A stretch of DNA of 64,000 nt from Prorocentrum cordatum (taxonomy: Eukaryota; Sar; Dinophyceae; Prorocentrales; Prorocentraceae), in the NCBI GenBank assembly GCA_963575745.1, contig CAUYUJ010007435.1, positions 406,974 through 470,973 on the forward strand, given 5' to 3'. The notes beneath the pieces are model-generated. The model was not told the origin of the DNA, made no database searches, and worked only from the letters and a program-made list of their open reading frames with translations. A program made the position numbers and the translations under genes. Shown piece by piece: positions 20,520-29,870 of this stretch (within the stretch, counting starts at the first letter, position 1; each line of letters begins with the position of its first letter).

Positions 20520-22280
20520 CCTTGACATGCGCGGCACCGCACCAGGCCTCGGTGCTGCTCCGTCGCACCTCCTCTCGGCGGTGGACAAGCCTCCCCTTAG
20601 CAAACCTCCCCTTCTAGTGAAAAACGGCCTGGGACCGAAGCCGACGGACCTGGACCCGCAGAGATGACGGCCGCGACGCCCTCTCGCGAACCGAAAACGG
20701 CCCATTCCTGAATCGACGCGTCAGGGTAGGAGGTCTATCCACCTCGGATTCTCGCAGACAGCGATGCTCGCGCGAACGCCGGAGCCCCCACCCGACATGT
20801 GTGACGCGGTACCTTGCCCATGGCGCACCGTCACGGCGCGTGGCCGGCGTCGCGCGTGCTGCGCGGGATGATCCCGCTTCCGCACCCGCTGGGCACCACT
20901 CCCACCCTGTGCCATCGGTGCCCAAAAAGCTGCGCACGACATGCTTCGCGCAGTCTTCGTAGAGCTGCCCCTGCGATTCCCACACACGGAATCCTCTGGG
21001 TCGGAAAGCGCCTTGGGCATCTGACTGTCCCCTGCGCGAGCTTTACCCACACGCTGTGAACCATCCGCTGGGCAGATCGTTCGTCCTACCCGGAATGCAT
21101 AGCCAATTATGTCCCCAACACGTCTCGACTGTGCCGTAAAGGAAACCTTTTACTGGCACTTAGCTCATGGTTCCCGAGCTTTGCCTTCAGCAACAGTCGT
21201 CGCGTGCGGATCGATGACGCGTGGTTCTCGTGAGCGCATTCCTGGCCGCGCCGCGTGCATCACCGTGGACCACTGCGTCCTTCCAAAGTCGCTCTCTTGT
21301 TGTGCGGTGCATGTCAGAACACCAATGCACTGCTCTGGATATGGTGGCCTCGAGCATGTGCAGACGGTTTGCGTCAAGGCGTCTGCATTATGAGTCTCCA
21401 GTCTCCAGTTAAGTATGACGTCCGCCTAGTGGACCGCACATGTAGCATCGGCCTTCGGATTGTCGAATTGAACTCGCTGCCAACAGCGCTCCCGCGCGCA
21501 GTACGGCACCACGCTTCTTTCAATTGGGCAATTGTGCTCCTGCATATGCTCACGAACAACGTTGCTGCCGCCTGATGATCCACTCGCCGCGCAAAAGATG
21601 AAACTCTGTGCTGCGCACGTGTGGGCTCAGATGGAGATTTGCCAATGTGGTACTATACAGACCACAGGTTCCTCCATCGTTACCTCCTCTGACGTCGGCC
21701 GTCGATATGTCCATAGGCACAGGTGTGTGCGCTACCTCGCCGAAGGGACACGCGCGCACACACAGACGCACACACACACCTCCCAAACACCTGCCCCCTT
21801 TAGATGCACCTTCCATCGCTGGTCACGCGCGTCCAGCGTATACATTCGCAACGGAAGCACTGGTTGCAACATCAACAGAAGGCTGGTATTTTAGTATTGC
21901 CAAATGCGTTCCGCGCGCCTGATCGATACACAGCTGTCTGATGTGCAAGCCCTCGGTCGGTATGGTCGATGTCGACTGGCATGCCCGGGGAAGGCCGCGA
22001 ACCCCGCTTGGTTGCACACCACACAAACCGTGGAAGCGCGCCGCGTTTACCTGGCGCGGGCTACTCCGTTCAGCAAGTCAGCAACAATGCCCGCGATTGT
22101 CTCGATGATAACGTCCCCGTCATGCCCAGCATCCCTTCGCCGGCAATTGTTCGGCGGCGGCGCCATCCCGCTCCCACCGCGCCCCACACACGTCCGGGTC
22201 ACAGCTCGTTCCATCGTCGATCTCGGTATGCCTGGCCTGGCTGCCCCAGGACCTGCAGGAGAAAAACCCTGCAGATACCT
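20520..22280. other. unique DNA, no supported gene
   Basis: About 1.75 kb of non-repetitive sequence of ordinary composition. Several short open frames exist on both strands, but none has a recognisable domain, codon pattern or paired splice sites. A (CA)n patch lies at about 21752-21782. I see nothing else to annotate. Confidence 0.5.
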
Positions 22281-22286
22281 GCCTCC

Positions 22287-23012
22287 TCCTCCTCCTCCGC
22301 CCTCCTCCTCCTCCTCCTCCTCCTCCTCCTCCTCCACCCTCCTCCCCCTCCTCCCCCTCCTCCTCCTCCTCCTCCTCTTCCTCCTCCTCCTCCTCCAGGG
22401 CGAACGGAGGAGCATCACGCAGGGAGAACAAGGGGGCATGAGGGAGCGAGAGGGAAGACGGGAGACTGGGAAAAGGGACGAAGGGAGATGGAAGAAAAGG
22501 AACGGGAATGGAAGCAGCGATGGGAGGGAGGAGAAAAGGGAGGAGAAAAAGGAGGAGGAGAAGGAGGAGGAGGAGGAGAGCGGATGGGTATGGGGCCTCG
22601 AACGACGACGATGGAGACGGTGGGGAGCGAAAGGATGGAGCGGGGAAAGAGGAATGCGAGGGGGCGAAACCGCAGGGCGAAGAAAAAGAGAGAAAGGACA
22701 GACGGGGAGGCGGAGGAGGAGGAGAAGGCTGGCGAGGGGAGGGGGCGCGGAGCAGAAACCGCAGCGGCAGCAGGACAAGTCTCGGAGCGCACGATGAGTA
22801 TCCCTCGACAGCCTCGCCCGCGCTCCTGCGGCTCTCGACCTGCACGGAGGGGGGAGCCCTCTCGCCACGACCATGCCACCAGTCACCACCCCACCCTCTC
22901 TCGCCGAGGGGCAACGACAAGGCGGGACTGGCCAAAGGGGGGGCTCCTCCTCCTCTTCCTCCTCCTCCTCCTCCTCCTCCTCCTCCTCCTCCTCCTCCTC
23001 CTCCTCCTGGGA
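22287..23012. repeat. (TCC)n, purine-rich and (TCC)n tracts
   Basis: (TCC)n at 22287-22397, a purine-rich GGA/GAAAG tract at about 22430-22745, unique DNA to 22930, then (TCC)n at 22947-23008. The open frames crossing them are compositional artefacts. Confidence 0.9.
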
Positions 23013-23413
23013 CCTCGACAATGGTATCGACGAGACGTCGCCGATAGATCGGCGATGGGCCCTCGACAGCGAAAGCGCACGCTCCTGGATGGGGTAGGCT
23101 ATCGTGCCCCGATCGGCGATCGGAGGGCGATTGGGGACCGATGCATCCCCCCCCCCATAACCTGTCCCCCCCTTAACGTTGTCCCTGGCTTTCGAGCTAT
23201 GCCTCGGCTCTCCGGCGGCCGTTCGGGACGATCCCGGCACCCCTGGAACGCCCGCGGCGAGGCGCAGCCGATGGAACGCATCCCGAAGTTGGACGACCGC
23301 CGAGCACCGACGAAAACGCCCGAAAACTTCAGACCTCGAACCTCGCACCTGAACCCCTCACTTCGCCCCTTGCTTGCCAACATCGCCACGTTCGACACAT
23401 CCCCGCATGACCA

Positions 23414-23545
23414 TCAAACTTTTCTGATGTTCTTCACCTTCACCAAAATGGGTCCCTCGTCGCCCTCCTCGGGAACCACGGCGAACCGCTGCTTTTCCGA
23501 CACGTACGTCTGCAGCGTCCCGACCTTGGCGCTCCGCCGTGGCTG
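23414..23545 (-). CDS. C-terminal exon with a small beta-barrel-like repeat module
   Basis: The last 38-40 codons of a minus-strand frame ending in a stop at 23416-23414. The peptide has the pattern x-V-G-x-L-Q-T-Y-V-x-E-K-x-R-F-A-V, an acidic turn, then I-L-V-K-V-K-N-I. It resembles the 'G-x-x-G-x-V...GRY-x-V...LKP-x-N-L' module that ends many dinoflagellate ankyrin or MYND-type proteins (family recollection, not searched). Upstream codons (to about 23716) lose this character, so an intron acceptor near 23530-23560 is likely. The rest of the gene is not found. Confidence 0.4.
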   Translation of the reverse strand, partial: QPRRSAKVGTLQTYVSEKQRFAVVPEEGDEGPILVKVKNIRKV

Positions 23546-23675
23546 GACCCTTGCCCCCCCTGCCCCTAGTCCGGAAAAGACGAGGAGACGGATATCGAGG
23601 GGGGCGGGTGAGGGGGGCCAGGACGCCGCCCCACCGCGGTAGATGCAGCTGATCCCTCCTACGGATTGTTCAGTT

Positions 23676-23812
23676 TGCGCCATGGGTTGCGCACTCGGCC
23701 GCCAACCGTTAGTCAAGCCATGTCATTGCGCCACGGGTTGCAGTCGCCGAAGATATTACTTTCTCCGAGTTGCGAGTTGCTGCGCCATGGGTTGCGCGAT
23801 CGGCAGCCGAAA
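23676..23812. repeat. TGCGCCATGGGTTGCG-type repeat, three copies
   Basis: Near-identical 14-16-bp motifs TGCGCCAYGGGTTGC occur at about 23678, 23728 and 23786, each followed by a CGGC/CGCCGA stretch. The spacing is uneven (about 50 and 58 bp). Confidence 0.65.
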
Positions 23813-24127
23813 GTAACGCTGCCACCGAACGGGCGCGACCTGGCTGCCCAAAGTCGGTCCGATGCCCTGCGTGTCTGGGTCAGGTTTCACGTTGGTCCCA
23901 ATTGCAAGCCCGACGAGGTTCCCCTACGTGCACGTTCTCCTCACCCTTATTTGCCCATCAGGTCCTCCTCATACTTCTTCTTCCCCTCCACCCTGCCTGT
24001 TCGACCCTCATTGGGCGGGATTGCACTCAGCAGGGATGTTATTCAATATAGCGGTTCCTGGCACATATGCTTAAACGAATGTCAGCCAGCGTGTACCCCG
24101 AATATAAGGTTCTTGCCATCTGTTCTA

Positions 24128-24372
24128 TGCGGTGCAATATACGTGGTGCAGTGTACGCGATGCAACCTATGTAATGCAATCTGTGCGGTGCAACATATGC
24201 GATGCAATCTATGCGGTGCAGTATAATAGGTGCAGCCTATGTGATGCAACATATGCGGTGCAATCCATATATGTGGTGCAATCTATGTCGTGCGACCTAC
24301 GCCGTGCAACCTATGCAGCAGTGCAATATATGCGGTGCAATGTGCGCAATGCAATCTATGTGGTGCGATCTA
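24128..24372. repeat. 14-bp minisatellite GRTGCAATCTATGY
   Basis: About 18 tandem units of a 14-bp motif, for example GATGCAATCTATGC, with scattered indels. It runs directly into the GGC-rich minisatellite at 24395. A single vestigial unit (ATGTGGTGCAATACACGCGG) stands in the same position before the second copy of that minisatellite near 54605, so the two arrays travel as one unit. Confidence 0.85.
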
Positions 24373-24394
24373 TGCGACTGCGACTGCGACGACG

Positions 24395-24700
24395 GGCGGC
24401 ACCACCCGCAAAAACCCTCGCTCGCCCCGAGCGGCGGCGGCGGCGACGGCGGCGACTGGCGGCGCCGCCCGCAAACGCTGCCAGTCGCCCCGAGCAACGG
24501 CGACAACGACGGAGACGGCGACGGCGGCGACGGGCGGCGCCGACCGCAAAACTCGCCCCGAGCGGCGGCGACGGCGACGACGACGACGGCGGCGGTGACG
24601 GGCGGCACCGTTCGCAACAGCAACCATACACCCTGAGATAGTTGAGCCAGGTAAGAGCCTCTAAATGCAAGCACTCTTTGGGAACATGCTTCTCGACGGT
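24395..24700. repeat. GGCGGCACCGCCCGCAAAA composite minisatellite, copy 1
   Basis: About three units of 70-85 bp, each GGCGGC(A/G)CCRCCCGCAAA, then a CGCCCCGAGCGGC block, then a (GGCGAC)n stretch. They are followed by a conserved 3' tail containing GAGATAGTTGAGCCAGGTAA and GCAAGCACT. The same units and tail are at 54640-54880 in the same orientation. Confidence 0.85.
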
Positions 24701-24766
24701 TGCACGCGTTGACATCGCATCCGTTTGCCATTTCGACTCAGCTGAATAGGCGTTCGGTGATTTCCC

Positions 24767-25168
24767 ATGTGCACGCACCGTTCCAGATGTGCCACGTTTA
24801 TCTTCATGAGCCACGCTTCTGATGCAGAGTCGGAATACACTGATATTGACATTGTTGCGAATGACGGGCTAGGTTCGGTACTCCTTCCGCCTGTTGTCAC
24901 CCGCCGCGTCAAGCGGACATCATTCGGCGCGGCCAGCTCGAGTTCCAGGGTTGAAAATGTTCAGTTGCCGTGTGCACGTTTTGAAGGACACGATGCCGTG
25001 ATCGACGTTGAGGATGACTGCACAAACCACGTCCGACATCAGCTCCCGTGGGGGTCCTCGAGGGGCCTCAGCAAGCTGTCCCAGGGGGAGGTGGTCCAGG
25101 AGAGCCAGTTTCAGCCACGGGAGAGCCTGCCGCCGAGCCAAGGATGGCGCAATTTTACCAGGGCCCAG
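24767..25168 (+). CDS. hypothetical open segment before the 8-bp minisatellite
   Basis: About 130 codons of balanced composition (acidic N-terminal part with SDAESEYTDID, then mixed polar), open from 24767 until it enters the CGCCCGG minisatellite at about 25169, where the frame continues only as repeat. I do not recognise it. It could be an exon or chance. No splice site is convincing. Confidence 0.25.
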
Positions 25169-25985
25169 CTGGGCGCCCGGACGCCCGGACGGACGCCCGG
25201 GCGCCTGGGCGCAAGTCCGGACGCCCGGACCACAGACGCCCTGGGCGCCCATGCGCCCGGACGCCCAGGCGCCCGGACGCCCGGGCGCCCGGGCGCCCGG
25301 CAGGCCAAACGCCCGGACATGGGTGCTGGCGCCCAGGGCGCCCTGGCGCCCGGACGCTCGGACGCCCAGACGCCCGGGCGCCCTGGCGCGCCCGGACGCA
25401 CGCGCATGCGCCCAGGCGCCCGGGCGCCCGGACGCTCGGACGCCCAGGCGCAGCGCCCAGACGCCCGGACGCCCGGGCGCCCGGGCGCCCGGACGCCCGG
25501 ACGCCGGAGCGCCCGGACTCCGCGGGCGTCCGGACGCGCGAACCGCCCAAATGCCCGGGCACCCGGCCGGGCGCCCGGACGCGCCCAGACGCGCCCAGAT
25601 GCCCGCGCGCCTGAAGCGCCCAGACGCCCATGCGCACACGGCGCGCGGGCGCCAGAACCGCCCGGAACGCCCGCGCCCGGACGCGCAGACGCCCGGACGC
25701 CCGGGCGCCCGGGTGCCCGGACGCCCGGGCACCTGGGCGCCCGGGCGCCCGGGCGCCCGGGCGCCTCAAACGCCAAGACGCGCGGGCGCCTGGGCGCCCG
25801 GGCGCCCGGACGTCCGGACGCCCGGGAGCCCGCGGATGCCGGGGCGCCCGGATGCCGGGGCGCCCGCGCGCACCCAGACGCCCGGACGCCTGGGCGCCCA
25901 GCCCGGACGCCCAGACACGCCCAGACACGCCCAGACGTCCGGGCGCCCAGGCGCCCGGGCGCCCGGGCGCCCGACGGGCCAGGCC
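25169..25985. repeat. 8-bp minisatellite (R)CGCCCGG, about 0.8 kb
   Basis: About 100 units of ACGCCCGG/GCGCCCGG with irregular substitutions. Because 8 is not a multiple of 3, three units form a 24-bp coding period. Several frames on both strands therefore read as an 8-residue repeat of A-R-T-P-G-R-P-G type. The matching open frames on opposite strands show this is base-level repetition and not protein selection. The motif CCCGGGCGCC makes the array rich in short palindromes. Confidence 0.9.
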
Positions 25986-26170
25986 CGGGCACGCGCGGAA
26001 GTCGCCGACTGGCAACTCGACGCGACGACCGAGTGCGGCTCCAAGCCGCGCCTTTGGGTGGCCGAAGTCGTCGATCACCCAGCGGCGACCGCAGACACGG
26101 CCGCAGACACGGCCCCCGAGGCAACCGTGGCCGCCGAAGCGGCCAACTAGGCCGAGACGTGGCCCCGCGC

Positions 26171-26701
26171 TCAGTGCCCCTCGCCTTGCGCGGCGAGTTT
26201 GCGCACGTCGACGGGTTTAGGTCGCGGGGCCACCTTAGCGGCTTTCCGAGCGGGCCTGCGCAGAGCCAGCACCTCGCCCGCCTCTAAAGGCCGCTTGTTG
26301 GTCAGCACTGGAATCCCTACGCGGAATGCGGCCCCTGCCGACGCATCCGCCAATTGGGCTCGGTCGCCAGCCGCGGGCCGTACAAAAGCGGACGCCAAAC
26401 CCGCTGTCAGGAGCTCTTCTTTCGCCGCGCTGGCAGGCGCGCCAGCGGATTTGGCGGTGGGATTGCCTGGGTGGGGCGGCGGGCGCACGCCAGCCGAACC
26501 CGCCGAGACGGGTGGCGAACGCGCCCCTGGTTGAGCCGCCGAAGCGGCTGGCTGGTGCGACGCGGCGGGGGCCTTAGAAACGGCGCCTGAGGCTGCCCTT
26601 TGCGAGGATGTTCCCGCGCACCCGTCATGCTCAGCCACTGCGACGGCACCCACAGCCACCCAAGTAACTTCCATGTTTGCCAGGGCACTCCCACAGGTCA
26701 C
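26171..26701 (-). CDS. hypothetical exon with a V-x-I-P-V-L-T-N-K motif
   Basis: An open minus-strand segment of about 175 codons ending in a stop at 26173-26171. The central part (KEELLTAGLASAF, FRVGIPVLTNKRPLEAGEVL, RRPARKAAKV) has the look of the short beta-rich module found in repeated dinoflagellate ORFs that flank mobile DNA (recollection only). The N-terminal part is Ala/Pro-rich and includes a UNCG-type hairpin encoding A-A-S-A-A. No ATG coincides with the first codon (26701 is GTG). The upstream boundary coincides with a sequence that reappears inverted at 40.8 kb, so the true 5' limit is unknown. Function unknown. Confidence 0.4.
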   Translation of the reverse strand: MTCGSALANMEVTWVAVGAVAVAEHDGCAGTSSQRAASGAVSKAPAASHQPAASAAQPGARSPPVSAGSAGVRPPPHPGNPTAKSAGAPASAAKEELLTAGLASAFVRPAAGDRAQLADASAGAAFRVGIPVLTNKRPLEAGEVLALRRPARKAAKVAPRPKPVDVRKLAAQGEGH

Positions 26702-26815
26702 TTAGCATACTTTTTGGGGAACTAGGGTGAAAAGCGAACTTTTTAGGAAAAAAGGGAACTGCGCCATAAAAAGAGAACTACAAAAAGGCAAAAAGGTAAA
26801 AAGGTAACTTTTTAC
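26695..26815. repeat. AAAAGG-rich repeat with inverted partner at 40.7-40.8 kb
   Basis: AT-rich sequence with GGTGAAAAGCGAACTT and AAAAAGGTAA motifs. Its left edge, containing CACAGGTCACTTAGCA and CTTTTTGGGGAACTAG, is the inverse of 40781-40812. The GGTGAAAAGCGAACTT motif recurs in direct orientation at about 40736. 26820-27290 is GC-rich unique DNA with weak open frames on both strands. Confidence 0.7.
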
Positions 26816-27287
26816 GCGTGCGGGTTGTCGGCGTTTTGAGTGACTGCGCAGGGTGGACTATCAAAAGTGCACACATCTAGGAAAAGATGGCGTGGGCGCG
26901 CGACGCCCGCGGCCACTTCGGCAGCGCGATCGCGCCATTGCGCGCGGAACGACACCGCCTGCGCGCAGTCTCTTGTTTCGACGCGTGGCCGCGCAATGCG
27001 CGCCCGACGCGCGACGCGCATGCGTGGGGCGGTGGGCGACGAGAGAGGGTCGGCGGAGGCGCCGCAGATTTGGCCGTTCACTGGTAACTCTCGCGCGGCA
27101 GCTCCTGCTGTTTAACGGGCCAGGGCCGATCGGCGCGACGCGAGAAATCGGAGGGAGGGGGAGGAGCGACGAGGAATATGCCGAGGGAGGCGGTTCGCAC
27201 TGTAGGGCGACATTCCCCCGCGCGGCGACGGGCTCTGATCGGGCGGAACGGCGGCGCGCTAGCATGTGCGGCGCGCCTGCGAGCGTC

Positions 27288-27432
27288 CGCAAAGTTCCCG
27301 AAACTTCCCGCAAACGCCCCGAACACTTCCCGCGAAGTTCCCGAACCTTCCCGCAAACATCCCGCAAACTTCCCGCAAACTTCCTGTAACATCCCGTGGA
27401 TTTCCCGCCCATTTCCCGCGTTGTTCCCTCGA
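27288..27432. repeat. AACTTCCCGCA minisatellite, locus 1
   Basis: Tandem 10-11-bp units of AAACTTCCCG(C) with variants (CGCCCCGAA, CATCCCG). It is the same unit as at 33.6, 36.2 and 40.4 kb, in the same orientation at all four. Confidence 0.85.
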
Positions 27433-28021
27433 GCGCGCCGTGATATCCCGTCGGTTGGTTTGTAATGTTATTGTTGTGTTATGCTGTTCTGGCGTTGTGC
27501 CACAGCCGATGCGTGGCAGTATGGTGAGGCGGCGCGCGCGACGCCGCGATGTTGCGCAGCGTGCTTAGCCGTGAATGTTGCGACATTGTGCAACGCAGCT
27601 GGCGGGTGGCAAATGTTGCAAGATAGTGAAGCACGTTTTTTATTTTGGGCCAGTACCACGCGGATACGTCGCACAACTTGCTTGCCTTCGCATGATGCGT
27701 ATATATATATACATATATAGATATATGCTTGCATATATATACACATAAATATATACATATATCTTTATATGATGGTCAACGTCGTGCGTGGAATGAGTCC
27801 CGTGGTGTATGAGCGCGGAACCTCATACCATAACGGCGTACAACGCTGCATCTTAACATTTCGCGGCATAGCGTTGCGGATTGTTTTTTTGGGGGCGGAT
27901 CAGAAATTGCGTAGCAGTGGGCGCGGATGGAGTCTAGCACAGCAGGGCATCGCATGGCATAACATCGCGATTGGTGTACCTCCATCTTATCCGTCTTTCT
28001 CGCGTTGTGTATCTCTCGTTA
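27433..28021. other. unique DNA with an AT-rich (TATA)n patch
   Basis: A (TA)n/(CATA)n-rich stretch at 27698-27775 lies in otherwise unique DNA. The rest (27433-27690 and 27776-28021) has no supported gene. The GCGTTG and TTGCG content is slightly elevated. Confidence 0.5.
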
Positions 28022-28285
28022 TCACACACACACACACACTCTCTCTCTCTCACTCTCTTTATATTTGTTAATTTCCTTCCATTGCCATCCGTTTCCCCCT
28101 CTGTAGTCTCGACCCCTTTGAGATACGTGTATCTTCATGTCGTTCGATCGCTCGGTGGTTTTTTTCTCCAGCTGCAGGCGCCTCCACCGTGCCTGGTCTT
28201 CGTTTGGCAGAGCCATGGGGTCGGCCTCCCGAGGGGGCGGATGGGTCGGACACGCCCGCGCCTGCACTCTCAGAATGCAGGGCAT
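28022..28285 (-). CDS. possible exon downstream of a (CA)(CT) repeat
   Basis: A minus-strand frame gives a lysine/arginine-rich helical peptide (about 28110-28240, D-Q-A-R-W-R-R-L-Q-L-E-K-K) before running into a (GA)n(GT)n microsatellite at 28022-28062. It is on the same strand as the segment at 28.6-28.77 kb and could be the next exon of one gene. No domain is recognised. Confidence 0.2.
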   Translation of the reverse strand: MPCILRVQARACPTHPPPREADPMALPNEDQARWRRLQLEKKTTERSNDMKIHVSQRGRDYRGGNGWQWKEINKYKESERERVCVCV

Positions 28286-28599
28286 GAGTTTCGAGCGTGC
28301 CCGAGAATCACGCCCCCCCCCCTCCCCCCCCCTCGGAACCCTCGCCCATCGCCCTACCGCCTCGTGCGCGCAAGACCGATGCGTACATCTATCGCCGCCT
28401 GGCCCTAGGTGAACGGCCAGTGTTGCAACCAGGCCGTCTTGGGAGATGTGTTTTCATGAGTGTGCGTGCCCCCCCTCCTAACCCTCCCTCCCTCCCCGTC
28501 CCCACCTCCACCTTGGTCTACAACGCCACTTCCAATGCATTCCCTCCCCCCTCCCCCGTCATCTTCACCCCATTCCCGCATCCTCCCTTCATCCTCCCA

Positions 28600-28775
28600 T
28601 TCACCCCCCATGTCCTCGGTCAGTGGCGATCGCTGCATATTTTCGTACACCTCCCTGTGGAATAACGGAATCCCGTCCACCATTACATATGAAACCCTTG
28701 CCTCAATGGAATGGTCAATGTGGTACTCGTATTCTTGGTTCCGACCCGAGGGGCATCGCAAACGGGCCAGGCCAC
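28600..28775 (-). CDS. possible exon, hypothetical
   Basis: About 50 codons with a clearly non-random mix (Y-H-I-D-H-S-I-E-A-R-V-S-Y-V-M-V-D-G-I-P-L and following), open on the minus strand until a Gly/Glu-rich repeat takes over below about 28600. Its reading resembles a folded domain, but I cannot name it. Confidence 0.3.
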
Positions 28776-28814
28776 GGATGCTCGAGTAGCTAGATTTATG
28801 TGTGGATGTTGTTT

Positions 28815-28945
28815 GTTTGGTTGTGTTGTTGTTGTTGTTGTTGTTGTTGCTGGTGTTGTTGGTATATATCGCTCTCTCTCTCTCTCTGTGTGGTTGTGCA
28901 TGCCTGTATGCGTATCTCGCTCTATATCTCTCTCTCTCTCTCGAG
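28815..28945. repeat. (GTT)n and (CT)n microsatellites
   Basis: (TTG)n at 28817-28864 followed by two (CT)n runs to about 28942. Confidence 0.9.
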
Positions 28946-29057
28946 CTCTAGTTCCCCATTTTCATATTCATATGCATCAGCTTGCCCCCTCCGTCTCTCA
29001 TCGGTGCCTCTCCTACTTGGGCCCAGCTCGTACATCGGCCGACATTGGAACTCGTCA

Positions 29058-29114
29058 CCACGTGGCCCATGGCCCTGCCACATGCAGCACCTGGCAGGGC
29101 CATGGGCCACGTGG
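29058..29114. repeat. perfect 23-bp inverted repeat with 11-nt loop
   Basis: The arms 29058-29080 and 29092-29114 are exact reverse complements, beginning CCACGTGGCCCATGG, with the loop CATGCAGCACC. This is the longest perfect short hairpin in the window apart from simple repeats. The size is compatible with a microRNA-like precursor or a cruciform. No flanking repeat explains it. 29115-29870 is unique DNA without a supported gene. Confidence 0.85.
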
Positions 29115-29870
29115 CAGAATAACCTGAGCGCCGTCTCTGGACGGGGCTCGAACGGCGGCCTCGATTGGCCCACGTTGCCGTAACCCCTCGACCCCGCACG
29201 GCCACAGAGACGGGACCCATGGGGGAGCAGGGTGCGGAATGACGCGGTCGGCGTGGGGGGCATAGAAGGGTTGGGGAGTGGCGTGCGGCGAAGAGAGCCT
29301 TGGGTCAACTTGCCGCAAGTCGCAACAGTCCGTGTCGCACCAACCAGCGTCGAGCCAGTTTGCTCAACTGGTGCATGTGCGGCCAAACGCCGCTTCAACA
29401 AAGGGCACGTGTGAAACTAATGCGGCCTAGCGCCGCTCCAGTGGAAGAGGGTGGGAAGGATGAGGTTGATGACGGGGAGGATGAGGAAACGCAGGGGAAG
29501 GTTGATGAGAGACTGCCTACGGATTCATGGTGTTGGGACGTGTGTGTAGATGTGGTCGTATAGTCGGGTGCCATGGTTTCAGGGCGGGATACAGGCACAT
29601 GCCCAGACACATGCATATGCAATGCAATGCAGTGTTGGTCGGATGTCGTGTACACACATATCGTATATTATCACATGTGTTTTGTGTACACAAGCCCGCA
29701 TGCATGTTTGTACACCTAGTGCACCAGCCACCACGCACAATGGGAGTTACGACAGTACGGCGTGTCATGGTACCCATGTCTCATTATTACATACATTTGG
29801 AATACAAGCCCGCTGGCTCGGCACGCGTGTTCGCTAACACGCCCACTCATGCGCGAAGCGCAATCCACAT

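Noticed and set aside
24767-26287. 506-codon A-P-G-R repeat protein
   Set aside because: The 8-bp minisatellite gives matching open frames on both strands, so the repetition is at the DNA level. Only the first 130 codons are kept as a weak call.
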